Origin: Impatiens glandulifera
Lineage: Eukaryota > Streptophyta > Magnoliopsida > Ericales > Balsaminaceae
DNA length: 64,000 nt
Reading direction: 5' to 3'
Assembly (NCBI RefSeq): GCF_907164915.1
Contig: NW_025919572.1
Span: forward strand, 1-64,000
The translations under genes were made by a program, and so were the position numbers. Of this stretch, positions 48,186-61,400 are shown in pieces (the first letter of the stretch is position 1; each line of letters starts with the position of its first letter). The notes under the pieces were generated by a model. That model was not told the origin of the DNA. It saw nothing but the letters and a program-made list of their open reading frames with translations, and ran no database searches.

Positions 48186-49790
48186 ATGAGCATCAATGTC
48201 AATTCTTGTGACAGAATCATTATCAGGTCTGAAAAAAATTAATAATGAGCATAAGTCCAATTTCTTGCAAAAACATATGACTAAATGACTACATATTCAC
48301 ACCTTATTCACACCTTACTTCGATTTCGATCAAGTAATAGTCAATTTCACGTCTTGTTCACAAGTTTTTTGGAGAAAGTATTATTTATGAGCTTCTAACT
48401 ATAATATCATGATCCAAAAAAGAATTGATACAATTTTTATTTTATGTTTTGAGACTCATGCTTGTCTTTGAGATCCTATATATGGTTGCACTCGAAAATG
48501 GTAGGTATATAATTCATCATGAATTAATTAATCACTAAAATTAGAAACAAAATTAAAACTATAATTATGTCAAATCTTTTAAAAATATATTTTGGTGTAA
48601 TTAAATGGAGAATCCCGGAGTATTTGAGGAACTATTAAAAAAGAATTTGTGGCCACAAAATTAAAATATATTAATACTAATCATAATTTTAAAAAAAATA
48701 TATAATTTAGATATATGCTTATAAAAAATTCATAATATATATAAAAATATTAATATAATTGTGATAAAAATATATTAATTTATTTATAATATATATTTAT
48801 TAATTAATTAAATGTTTTTGATAAATTTGAAAATTTAGAGTCTTTATAAGTGGTGTTATGCAATGCCTTACCCTTTGTACTGGTCTATTACATCGTGATA
48901 TTATTTATATGTATGTTGGGTGTAGGAAAAAAATGGTTTTGAAATTTGTATGAATTCATGTTGGTTTAGTTTATTTTTGTGAAATAATTGTTTTGTTTGC
49001 TTAGATTATTGGTCATTTGTTTTATAATAACCTATTATACAAATGTGTATATAAATGTATTTGATATTATCTTTAATGTTAATATGTTTCTTTGACTTAG
49101 GCCTTCTTCGGTTGGGGTTATTTAAATAACCTAACCCACTCAAACATCTTTTCACTCCCCCTCTCATCAATCACATCACTTAATTCATTATCCAAAATAC
49201 TAAAATACTCTTTATTATTTTATTATTATATATCAATACCCTTTAAGTAATTTTACCAAAAATATTCTAATCTCCTTAAAATCATCATTAATCATTACAA
49301 TAACCCAATCCGAACCAGGCCTTATTTTTAGGTAATATAATACATTTTAATTTTATTATTTCTTTTATCTATGATGATACTCATATTATTAATTAATTTT
49401 TTTTTTAAATTAATTTTAAAAATAAAATCACATTAAGACAAAAATAAAAAATATTATAAGATTACAGTAATATTCGAATTCATAAAGTGAAGTCATCTGT
49501 TTCTCTCCTATATATTTTAATTTTTTTAAAATTATAATAATTTTTTTAAAATAAACTAATATAATATTGATATTATTCAACCTTAATAAACCTTTTTGTA
49601 CCTTTCAAATGTTTATAATATTATATATAAACATATATTTATAATATTATATATAAACAAGCAATGATATTAGTATAAATTTTTGTTAAATAGTATGTTT
49701 TTTATTTGATTTAAATTTTTAATTTATTTTTGTAGACAGACTCTGCCACCCATGACATGTCAACTCTCAGAGTTTGATAGATCATATGCA
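48186..49790 (+). pseudogene. LBD copy D, heavily degraded
   Basis: A start resembling that of copy E is seen at 48186 (ATGAGCATCAATGTC..ATCATTATCAGG). Exon 1 is traceable to about 48510 through CACCTTACTTCGATTTCGATCAAG and GATCCTATATATGGTTGC, with many indels and stops. The intron carries a MITE (49100-49321). Exon 2 is reduced to GCCACCCATGACATG..GAGTTTGATAG at about 49735-49790. It is the oldest-looking copy of the array and cannot encode a LOB protein. Confidence 0.7.
49100..49321. mobile_element. Tourist-like MITE (PIF/Harbinger type)
   Basis: This 222-bp element has about 22-bp imperfect terminal inverted repeats: GGCCTTCTTCGGTTGGGGTT at the left and AACCCAATCCGAACCAGGCC at the right. 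TTA on both sides (49097-49099, 49322-49324) is the hallmark target duplication of this superfamily. It has no coding capacity. Confidence 0.85.
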
Positions 49791-51785
49791 AATTTATTTT
49801 CTTTTCCCTACTTGTTGATTGAATAAAGTTGTTAAGCAAATTCAATACTTCATTTATTTATATAAGTTTGAAAATTTCATTTATTTTGATTGTACTGTGT
49901 TATTGTATCTGTAGTGTCACTCTAATAAAATTAATACTATAATTGAATTATTGATAACACAAGTGAAAAAAAAAGTAAAAAAATAGTTAGAGTTTTAAAA
50001 AGTAAGATCGACATGTTTAGAAATTTTGTGCCTTATTCTTGCAACGGTAGTTATGATCATTTCCTTATAAATTCTAAATTATTGGAAATATGAACACACT
50101 TTTGAATGATTTAAGTGCTTTCTGTATAGTGTCTTTAGTATACGATGAGTTTAGGGATGAACTTTTGAATTAATTCGAACAATAAAACTTTTATATAGAT
50201 CATTATGAATTCAAAAAAATATTTGATCTATGTTAAATGTATGATGTAAGATATATATTCAAATCATTAAATTAATATGATTTATATTCAAAATATATTA
50301 ATTAATCTTATGATTAATATATGTTTTTTCAAATTTATCAACTTAATTTGTACGTTTATTATTTTATAAAAATCTTATTTTGAAATTGGTATTATATTTG
50401 TGTTATTTTATTGGATTTTGTTTAATTTTTTTTTTTAAATTAGCTTAAAACATGTTAGAATATGAATTATTAGATATATGGAATTATGGGTCAATCTATA
50501 AAGGTTTAAAATCATTATATAAGTATTTAGTTGCATATAAATGTAGGATTTCTTCTATTTTTCACTATTACCAAATTCTCAATTTTAGTTTTATAATAAA
50601 ACGATAATAACTTTATTTTGAAAATGACTATTTGACGAAAAATCATTTTATAAAAATAAATTATATTACGACAAAAGTTATTAAAATTAAGTTTGAAAAT
50701 TTTACGATTTATAAGTGTTTTCTGATTTAGACAAATTCTTAAACTAGTAACATTCTTATGATTTCAAATTTAAAAAATATATTTATTGAAATAAATGAAT
50801 TAATGTAATTAATTTTATAAATATAATTTCCTTATCAATGTATAAAATTTATTAATTATATAATAATAATAATATATAGCTTATATTTGTTTTAAAGTAA
50901 ATTTTTACAATTTGAAGTAAGTTTAATTTTACAAATTTATCATTAACCAACTATTTTAAGTCTAGACTTATAGTTACTTGATTAGAACATTACAATGCCT
51001 AAGTAGGATAACTACAATCAAGTTATCAAACACTAAAATGAGTTTTTTTTAAATAATATTTTTTTTACTAGTCAGGTTTGAGTTTAAGGATTATATCATC
51101 TCATGGGTTTGTAAGAACATAAAGCCCATTAAGGCTCATTTTTTTAAGCTTCATTCTTCATTTAGCCTCCAATTGTAACAAACTTAACAGTAATTTATTT
51201 ACCTATCAATTTAATTTAATTTAGTGGTATAGTAATTTATAATACTAACGCCTTGTTTGATTTTAAGTTTAGTTCTATACAAAATCATATTTCTCTTAGC
51301 ATTTTATTTGTTTAATTGTTTTTTTGCTAATATATTAGTATTGAAATTACTTCACAATAGTTGTTAAAGTTTACGGAGCGAGTCGAGGAATTTTTGAGCT
51401 AATTAATTATATTATTGATTTTTTCTTTTTTCCTTTTTTATTTTTGAATCATGTTTTTCATGTCATTTTTGTTGTTGTTAGGGTTAAACAGTTTTATATT
51501 TTAAATTGTTAGATGCTCAATTTTTATCCATAATTTATAATTTTAAAATAATCTTGAACTAATATTTTTTTAATTTTAAAATAGTTTATTGCACGCGATT
51601 AAAAATAAATAAATAATTAGAAAAAGATTTCATAATATAGGTGGAATTATAAAATAATTAAAATTCAGAATATTTTCAAATAAAACAAAAACCTTACACT
51701 AAATCAATAAATACTAAATAAAATATATGATTATCAAGAAAGATTTTTCATGTTAGAAATAAAATTGAAAAACAATATTGACTGG
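49791..51785. other. AT-rich flank downstream of LBD-D
   Basis: No gene is seen. It is similar in order to the flank of LBD-B (8353-10242), supporting gene-plus-flank duplication. Confidence 0.6.
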
Positions 51786-52190
51786 AACTGTGTCTAGCTA
51801 TCATTGTATCCGAAGAACGGTTGAGACTCACACGAACCTGGGGTCCAACCTCCACACGGAAAGCCAAGCCACGACACAACACGCACCATGAACTAGACCC
51901 AAGCGCGTTACGTGTGAAGGGTCAACACACATAGAGAAAATCAATCACCACTCACGCGTTCGCAGGTTCGCGTTGGAGGAACGCCTAAAAAGACAAAATC
52001 GACGTCATTTTAGCTCTAGTTGCATTGGCTCATTTGAAAAATTACATAAATCATTTCAATTGTTATTAAACCAAATGAGTTTATTCAAATAGGAAAATAA
52101 CCCCATGATCATGATTTTTTCCCTACGTTCAATGCCATTTACTAAAAATTGAAACTGACACTCTATGTGTTCGAGGTCGTTCTGCTTATT
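51786..52190. repeat. Dispersed repeat X, copy 2
   Basis: Close to copy 3 at 60232-60720: GGGTCAACACACATAGAG, GTCATTTTAGCTCTAG and GGCTCATTTGAAAA occur in the same order. It is more distantly related to 10243-10560. No coding sequence is recognised. Confidence 0.6.
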
Positions 52191-53040
52191 TTTATTTTTT
52201 AACTTTATAAATATTTTATTTCACTATTTTAAAATTTTAAATTAAATTTGACTTATAATTTTGTTAAAATTAAAATTTAATTATTAATATTTTATAACAT
52301 ATTTATTAAATTTCATTATTAATATTTTTATTAATATCTGTCCTTTAATTATTTAAATTTAATTAAAAGTAAAATATAATATAAATTAAATATTATATTA
52401 AGTTTAAGACCTATTTATTTTTAAAATTAGAAACCCATTGTTTCCATTTCTTTTCTCTTCCAAAACCTAATCAGACTTTGCACTTCACCTCCAGACAACA
52501 GAAATCGCTCAATCTGAGTTCCCTTCCCAATTGCGAAACAATCGCTCAATTTAGGTTCCCTTCCTCTCAAAAAATCGCGCTCTGAATTGATTAGAGGAGA
52601 AGACGAGTTGCTGTTCTACAAACGCCAGCGGCAGTAGCGTAGAAACAAAGGTCTTCATAGAAAGAAAGAGAGAAGAAATCATGGAGGACAAAGATAATTA
52701 TGACAGACTTCTTAGGCGTCAGTTCGTTGAGCTTCCTGTTGTTTTTCTCGTCGATCACTCTACAATTTCTTTCTAGTTCGTTACCTTTCTCAGATCCCCA
52801 ATCTTGTCTTTCTACAAACCATTGGAACTCAACAACTCATGCGGAATTGAACTTGTACTCTTTCCTTTTCTTTCTTTTCCCTATAATTATAGTATTGATA
52901 TTCTTTTCGTTGATCTTCTTATCTAATTTTAGGTTTACATTGTTCAGTTTTGTTGTTTCGCTTTGATGATCTGTTTTTCTAACCTTCTTTATTGCTAATT
53001 TTACAATTCTATAATATGATATATATATAATATATATATA
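52191..53040 (+). other. Possible 5' gene fragment of unknown identity
   Basis: A pyrimidine- and GA-rich stretch (52440-52680) resembling a plant 5' UTR precedes ATG 52681 (MEDKDNYDRLLRRQFVELPVV, closed by TAG after about 31 codons). Another 88-codon hydrophobic frame starts at 52700. I recognise no family. It could be the first exon of a captured gene or chance. The region to its left is AT-rich. Confidence 0.2.
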
Positions 53041-53213
53041 TAGAGAGAGAAATGATTGGGGGAGGGAATTTGAGGGAGGGAATGATGTGGCGCAATTTGA
53101 TTAGCCAAAAAATAACAAAATGTCTCTCTCTTCTCACCTTTTATCCTTTCTCCAACCAGTGATATAGTGACACGTCATTCCCTCCCTTAAATTCCCTCCC
53201 TCTATCACTCCTC

Positions 53214-53216
<3 letters not shown>
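53041..53216. mobile_element. Hairpin MITE in a TA microsatellite
   Basis: Inverted arms of roughly 45 bp: the left includes GAGGGAGGGAATGATGTG and the right CGTCATTCCCTCCCTTAA. The separating loop is about 70 bp. TA repeats lie directly on both sides (to 53040 and from 53216), so the target was probably TA. It is noncoding. Confidence 0.7.
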
Positions 53217-53244
<28 letters not shown>

Positions 53245-53364
53245 TATAACCTAATCTCTACCTCCGGATTATATGTGGATTGTATTTCTCTCATTGGATC
53301 TGAATATGTATTCACAAAATCAAAGACTATTATGCTCTTCTCTTTTCTGTCAATTGAGTAATAA

Positions 53365-54118
53365 CTGTCAATTGAAGAAGAAGTTGATTGAATTTAGATA
53401 AGCCTTAACAACTATTATAGGAGTAATATGTATTCTGGTGTGGCTTATAAATCTTAAATATTTCCTCACCTGGGAGTACGTTGATGGGTGGCACCAACTT
53501 TAAGTTCTCGTTCCAGAAATGCACCAATTATTTCGAGATTGCAGTTGCACTAGAAGTAGCTGCGATCCTGGAAGGTTTACTAGCAGTCATAACCACATGT
53601 ATGGCCCTTGGGACCTGGAAGATGGCTAAGAAGAATGCACTTGTGCGGAAGTTGCCAAGTGCTAAAACCCTAGGATTTACAACAGTCATCTACTCGGATA
53701 AAACATGTACTTTAACCACAAACCAGATGTCTGTATCAAAGCTTGTGGCCATAAGTGATAGAGCAAACGTTGTTCGGCCTTTTAATGTAGAAGGGAGTAC
53801 ATATAGACCTTTTGATGGAAAAATTCAAGGATGGCCTGTGCGAAGAATAGATCCTAGTCTTCATATGATAGTTAAGATTGTTGCTCTGTGCAATGATGCA
53901 GGCATTGAAGAAAGTGAGAATCATTTTGTTACAAATGGAATGCGTACCGAGGCAGCTCTGAAGGTGATCAGATCAAATGATAAAGACAAGAATATATGTA
54001 TATATATTTTAAAAGTTGTTCATGATTAGGATGTTTTCCTTTTATTACCAGTGATGGTTGAGAAAATGGGACTTCCTGATGGTATGAATGCTGGTTCATC
54101 CTCAGCTCAGTGAACGGT
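53365..54118 (+). pseudogene. ER-type Ca2+-ATPase fragment (ECA1/ECA4-like), part 1
   Basis: P-type IIA Ca2+ pumps move cytosolic Ca2+ into the ER. The fragment starts at the region before transmembrane segment M3 (LKKKLIEFR, stop TAA 53399-53401) and continues [23 protein letters not shown] frameshift follows near 53490, then [16 protein letters not shown] and the phosphorylation loop. Key residues are damaged: the PEGLP motif of M4 reads LEGLL, and the DKTGTLT motif reads DKTCTLT (the Asp is kept, the Gly lost). The exon ends at a proper donor (AAG/GTGATC, 53963/53964). The next exon (54052-54118) gives VMVEKMGLPDGMNAGSS and then a stop. Retained introns indicate DNA-level duplication. Everything upstream (actuator domain, M1-M2) is absent. 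Confidence 0.85.
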
Positions 54119-54138
54119 GGTTTACTTTGTAAGTTATT

Positions 54139-55284
54139 TGTTAGGATCGGGGACGCCCTTGGAGGACCGGGGTGTTTCCGGTTTCGGGAAGGGTGGCCGC
54201 TTACACAACACACAATTTGGTGATAGTCTGGTTAGAGACTAAAACCGTTCTCAGCACTACACAAACTGTCACAGACTCTTGAACCGGGTTCAAGGGCGGA
54301 AATGTTTGTTTCAGGTTGAAACAACGTATGCGACTTTAGATGATGTTTTTAGAAGAAGTCGGTTTTGTGGATATGAGTGACCGGTTTACGGAGTACGATT
54401 AGTTTGAGGTTACGTAATGAAAGCAAAAAGAAGGAACACGAGACAAGGATTTGTTTATGGATGTTCAGAGCAAACCCTCCTACGTCACCCCTTCTTCTCA
54501 GATTATGAGAAGGATCTCCACTAACTTTTATAGTTACAACAACACTGTCGGTCGAGCCCAACTTCGCTACTCGCCGGTTACACCAACTCACACTTTGATG
54601 TAATACAACAACTCAACACAACACGATACAGAAAGCTTCCGGTTTTGGACACACCGGTTTTAAGATTTGTAACAGTTTATCTCTCTAACTTATTGCTTTT
54701 ATGATTCGTAATCTGTAACTTCACAACTGCATTAAATGAAGACGTTTCATCTTCCTTTTATATCTGAGAAGAGCTAACGGTCACTTTTCTTCTCTCTCCT
54801 TTGGATTGGTTGATCGTTATCACGCCGGTGCAGAAAGGTTGCTTGCACGCTTCACCTTCCTCAACACCTGGCAGTCATGCAGGCAGCTCTGAGCAGAAGA
54901 TGACATAATCGGTTTTCAGATTTGGACACGTGCTAATCATCCACCTCAGGTTGTCAACTTCGGATCAATAAAGCATCATTGCTTTCCTCGCATGCTTCCG
55001 ATCGGATCTGATCTTCTTTTATTCTTTCAAGACACATTTCTTTCGTCATAGTACGTCACTCTTGAAGTTTGAATCTTCCGGTTTTGTGTCTTGTGCAGTA
55101 TGATCCGGCTGGTGTGTAAGTTTTTATCTTTGCTGACCGGTTGCTTGAGAAGGTGAAAACCGGTTCCTCTGATCTTTAACTTGATCACTTGAAGCTGGTT
55201 TCTTTGAAGTATAGTAGCAACCGGTTTTATGATGCCCAACCGGTTCATACGGTTTTGATCTGTCCCTGCATATGACAGTTAACA
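54139..55284 (-). mobile_element. Antisense LTR of a related Sirevirus-type family
   Basis: The plus-strand left end TGTTAGGATCGGGG is the reverse of CCCCGATCCTAACA, close to the GATCCTATCA terminus of the local family. The reverse complement of 54450-54530 has GAAGGGGTGACGTAGGAG and ACATCCATAAACAAA, also found in the local LTRs. Instead of TTAGAC dyads it contains many CCGGTT/AACCGGTT motifs. The right boundary (TTAACA at 55284) is uncertain, no target duplication was confirmed, and no primer site or polypurine tract was recognised, so it may be a solo LTR. It interrupts the ATPase pseudogene. Confidence 0.65.
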
Positions 55285-55517
55285 TCTGTTTAGTTCATCT
55301 GGCCGGTTCCACAAAATTAACTTACTTAATTTTTCTATCAATTTCTCTCTTTTTGATTATTTAGAATAAATATTCAAAACTTGTAATGAGTGGCCGGTTT
55401 GAAATTTAAATTACTTAATTTTTCTATCATTATTCATACTTGTGGTAATTTTCTCTATCAAACATTTTTACATGAATGTTGACAAAGTTTTTATCTTTAA
55501 AAGGTTCATGCAATTCT

Positions 55518-55593
55518 TGGAATAAACATGATCCATGGGTCACTACTCTTGAGTTTGACCGGTACAAAAAATCTATGGGAGTTATTGTCGGTA
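55518..55593 (+). pseudogene. Ca2+-ATPase fragment, part 2
   Basis: The frame reads WVTTLEFDRYKKSMGVIVG, the conserved nucleotide-binding-domain stretch after the phosphorylation loop of ECA-type pumps. The exon is cut on the right by a TAGGGGTGGGCA transposon-like end. Confidence 0.8.
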
Positions 55594-55770
55594 GGGGTGG
55601 GCATAATTTGGGTTTACCCAAACCCAACCCTAACCCAAACCCAAAATATTAATTCGGGTTGGTTAATTTGGGTTGGATTGAGTATGGGTTGGGTTGAGTA
55701 TGGGTTGGATTTAATTTGGGTTGGGTTAGGGTTATCCAAATTACCCAAATTATATAAATTTAATTTAAAT
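55594..55770. mobile_element. Transposon-like end rich in GGGTT/AACCC
   Basis: It starts TAGGGGTGGGCATAATTTGG and is followed by inverted runs of AACCC and GGGTT (AACCCAACCCTAACCC, GGGTTGGGTTGAG). This resembles the ends of hAT-type non-autonomous elements. The matching right end was not identified. ATTTGGGTTAAAAATA at about 57480 may be its remnant, which would make the inverted array below its interior. Confidence 0.4.
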
Positions 55771-55804
55771 CTCTATTATTAATCCAATATAAACTAATCA
55801 TCTT

Positions 55805-57430
55805 CCAACTTTAAGTCGAACACATTTTTCACACGTTTAACACGTTTTTCACACGTTTCACACTTAAAACACGTTTTTCACGTTTTTGTCACGTTTAACA
55901 TGTTTTTGACATCTTTAATGCGTTTAACACGTTTTTGACAAGTTTAACATGTTTTTCACGTTTTGAGACACATTTAACACGTTTTTGACATATTTAACAC
56001 ATTAACATGTTTTTGATAAGTTTAACATGGTTTTCACGTTTTTGGCACGTTAACACGGTTTTAACGTTTTTGGCACGTTTAACACGTTTTTATATTTTAA
56101 TACGTTTTTGATATGTTTAACACATTTTTCACATGTTTAACATTTTTTCACAAATTTAACACGTTTTTCACACGTTTAACATGTTTTTCACACATTGAAC
56201 ACGTTTTTCACACGTTTAACATGTTTTTCACGTTTTTGGCATTAATAACATGTTTTTGACATATTGACACATTTTTTCACATGTTAACATGTTTTCCTCA
56301 TTTTTGGCACGTTTAACATGTTTTTGACATGTTGAACACATTTAACACGTTTTTGACTCATTTAACATATTTTTAGCACATTTAACATATTGTTGTACTT
56401 TTAACACGTTTTCACGTTTTTGCACGTTTTTCACGTTTTTTGCACGTTTAATACGTTTTTGGCACGTTTAATACGTTTTTGACATTTTAACACGTTTAAC
56501 ACGTGTTTTCACATTAAACATATTTTTGACATGTTTAACATGGTTTTTGCACGTTAACACGTTTTGACAAGTTGTAACACGTTTTTGGCACGTTTAACAC
56601 ATTTTTGGCACATTTAACATGTTTTTGACATATTTAACACGTTTTCACATTTTTGGCACATTTAACAAGTTTTCACGTTTTTGACACGTTTAACATGTTT
56701 TTCAGGTTTGGCACATTAAATTTGTAAAAAATGTATTAAACGTGTCAAAAATATGAAAAACATGTTAAATGTGTCAAAAACGTGTTAAACGTGTCAAAAC
56801 ATGCCAAAAATGTAGAAAATGTGTTAAACATGTCAAAACGTGTTAAACGTGTCAAAACGTAAAAAACGTGTGAAAATGTGTTTTACATGTTAAAAACGTG
56901 TTAAACGTGTCAAACATGTGAAAAACGTGAAAAACATATTAAACGTGTCAAAACGTGTAAAACGTGAAAAACATGTCAAAATATGTGAAACGCGCCAAAA
57001 TAGGGGAAAACGTGAAAAACATGTGAAAATGTGTTAAAAGTGTTAAAAACGTGTAAAACGTGTCAAGAATGTGGAAAATGTGAAAAACATGTTAAACGTG
57101 TCAAAACGTGTTAAACGTGCTAAAAACGTGAAAAACATGTCAAAATATGTTAAATGTGTCATCATTTTGAAAAACGTGTCAAAATGTGTTAATCGTGTTA
57201 AACATACCATAAACATGAAAACGTGTCAAAAATATGTTAAACGTGTTAAACGTGTCAAAAATATGTTAAACGTGTTAAATGTGTCAAAAACGTGTTAAAC
57301 GTGTGAAAACGTATTAAACGTGTCATAAACATAAAAAAACGTGTTAAACGTGTTAAACGTGTTAAACGTGCTAAAAACGTGAAAATTGTGGAAAACGTGT
57401 TTAAATATCAAAACGTGTTAAATTGATTAA
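55805..57430. repeat. Long inverted array of CACGTTTAACA-like units
   Basis: From 55805 to about 56720 units of CACGTTTTTCACACGTTTAA type repeat (period about 20 bp, with CATGTTT variants). From about 56725 to 57430 the reverse complement (GTGTCAAAAACGTGTTAAAC) repeats. The two arms could pair into a hairpin of over 600 bp. The frame across 57071-57298 is only array sequence. Confidence 0.9.
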
Positions 57431-57555
57431 AATGTGTGAAATGAGTTAAATAATGTTAAATAAAAAATAAAAAAATAATAATTTGGGTTAAAAATAATAA
57501 TGTTAAATATTTCCTTTTCTTATAATAATAGTTAAGATTTTATATGATAATGTAG

Positions 57556-59170
<1,615 letters not shown>

Positions 59171-59773
59171 TAAACAAGTTTGAGTGGGATAAAGACACAA
59201 TTATATCTGTTCGATTTAACCCTAGAGAACCAAATGTTTTGGCAACATCAAGAAGGTATGTATTTTTAGATGAATGATTTTAAATGTGTTTTGATTGAAC
59301 CAAATATAGTCTTATAATTTATGTTGGTCAAATAGAATTGTTGGTTCATTAATTTTATTTTTTTTTGGGTTTAGTGATAGTAACATTGTATTATATGATT
59401 TGCATCACTAGATAGGAAGCTCACCATGATGGTAATTCTAAAAAAGTTGTTTTCCAATAGTTTTTACTTTTTTTGTTAAATCAAAAGGTATGGTTCTTTG
59501 TAGCACTTATAATTTTTATTATTTATTTTTGGAGAGATAATTCTCCATGGCTATAGATACTAGTTAAGTCATTAAACATGGTTAATTGCATTTGAAATTG
59601 CGTAATTCCTACATTCTTTGTATCTACATAACTTATCGTCATATGTATTTTTTATACTCTTAAGGTTCTTGTCTTTTAGTCTTTGTCTCGGATACATGAC
59701 TTCAATATTTGTGTTGCAGATTAGAACAAATTTTATAGCATCAAACCCTTTGGAGCCTATGAACATCACAGTT
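59171..59773 (+). pseudogene. SOF1/DCAF13-like WD40 protein gene fragment
   Basis: SOF1/DCAF13 is a WD40 protein needed for small-subunit rRNA processing in the nucleolus. Three exon-like pieces with AG..GT borders match one region of it: 59171-59255 (NKFEWDKDTIISVRFNPREPNVLATS), 59375-59411 (DSNIVLYDLHH, then TAG) and 59720-59773 (IRTNFIASNPLEPMNIT). In the family these are contiguous around one WD repeat. Only about 60 codons remain, with a stop, and the rest of the gene is not seen on either side. Introns are retained, so this is not a retrocopy. Confidence 0.75.
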
Positions 59774-60049
59774 GTAAGTGCACTATTTAGATAGATTTAT
59801 TTCAACTTGTTAATATTTGTCGAGTGATTAATGATTCATCTTTGTTTATCAGATCACTCCATTAATGTTTAATGGTTTTGTTGGTTAGCAGTTTTCCGAC
59901 AAGAATAGTGAACATCACAAACATGTCATTTACATACATAGCCAGAGTTCACTCGAAGTTGAAAATAAACGGGAATCTAATGTTTTGTTTATTTAATTTA
60001 AAATAAAATTAAAATAAAAACAAAAATTAAAAAGTGAAATTGTTAAAAA

Positions 60050-60231
60050 TTAAATGTTGTTTTGGCGACGCTTAAATTAATGTTACCGACGCTTATTCAA
60101 GGGTTGTTATAACTTGCGCCGACCCTGCTTATGGCGACGCAAGAATAAGGGTCGGTGATATTTCTAGCGACGCTTTTAAGGGTTAGCAGAAGTCTTTTTA
60201 AGGGTCGCCAAAAATCTTCTTTGTTGTAGTG
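60050..60231 (-). mobile_element. CACTA-type transposon end
   Basis: The reverse complement starts CACTACAACAAAGAAGA at 60231, the typical terminus of plant CACTA (En/Spm) elements. It is followed by subterminal repeats of TGGCGACGC/GGGTCGC type, seen five or more times between 60063 and 60215. The opposite end was not found in the window, and no transposase is seen. Confidence 0.7.
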
Positions 60232-60720
60232 CTAGCGAACTACCGAGACCCAGCCCGAATAGGGAAAAACCAAGGGTCCAACTCACACATAGAAGGTCAA
60301 GCCACAAGCCAATAAACGTAGAAACAAGACCCAAGTGCAACGCGTGAAGGGTCAACACACATAGAGGAGATCAACCATCACCAATCACCATCACACAACC
60401 GTGTTTGGAGGATACAAAATCGGTGTTATTTTAGCTCTAGATACATGGGCTCATTTGAAAATTGTTGAAATCGTATATCATTGGTTACCAAATGAGTTAA
60501 TTTAAAAGGGTAAAATACCTCATGACGCTTAGATCATTTTCCTTATGCTATCATAGACTCTAGTGGCCATAAGCAACGAATTGCGACTAATAAGTGAAAT
60601 ATCATTAATGGATTTCGTTTACGCTTGGCGTCCCGAGTCTTTCGCATTAACCTTCCGTCTAGGCTTCTGTTTGGCCTTGCTCATTGCGCGCCTGAGCTAT
60701 GCGTGGTCTAGAGACGGTTT
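60232..60720. repeat. Dispersed repeat X, copy 3
   Basis: It aligns in order with 51786-52190 (GGGTCAACACACATAGAG, TTTTAGCTCTAG, GGCTCATTTGAAAA) and with 10243-10560 at its end (GTGAAATATCATTAATGG versus GTGAAAGACCATTAACG). An (AT)n run follows at 60769-60795. Confidence 0.6.
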
Positions 60721-60899
60721 GATTTGGACCAAACGACTTTGGTCATGTTTGACATTCCCCTCGTCATTTAATATATATATATATATATATATATTAATAT
60801 ATTTATTTTTACCTACAAAATAAATTAATAAACATAACATTTATTTTTGCCTACTCTGTTCTATTTATTGATTTATTTGTGTATTTTAGAGTTTTATTT

Positions 60900-61400
60900 T
60901 TATTTTAGAATTTAAATGGCTACAACATTTTTTCTCAGATAATTATTTAATTTATGCTCTTCATTTAATTATTTTGTAATTTAATTATTTTGTGATAAAT
61001 TAATACAACATTTTCCTAAATAATTATTAAATTTATTTTTGTCGTTTTAAATTAATTATTTTTGGATAAATGAATACAACATTTTCTTAAATAATAATTT
61101 AATTTTTCATTGGCCGCTAAATTAATTATTTTGTGATAAATGAATACAACATTTTCCCTTAATAATTATTTAATTTATTTTTGGCCAATAAATTAATTAT
61201 TATGGATAATTGAATACAAAATGTTTTCCAAATAATAATTAAATTTATTTTTGGCCTTTGAATTAATAACATTGAAATAAATGAATATAACATTTTTTCT
61301 AAATATAATATTATTTAATTTAGAGGCTTTTGAATTAATTATTTTGGGATAAATGAAGATAACATATTTCATAAATAATTATTTAATTTATTTTAAACCC
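60900..61400. repeat. Degenerate tandem repeat, period about 70 bp
   Basis: About seven diverged units of GATAAATGAATACAACATTT plus TAAATAATTATTTAATTTAT plus a TTGGCC linker. AT-rich and noncoding. Confidence 0.7.

Noticed and set aside
55610..55640. Telomere-like AACCCTAACCC
   Set aside because: Only one or two irregular units within a GGGTT/AACCC-rich transposon end. Not an interstitial telomere array.
57071..57298. 75-codon Lys/Val/Asn-rich frame
   Set aside because: It is a reading of the CACGTTT tandem array and has no protein-like composition beyond the repeat.
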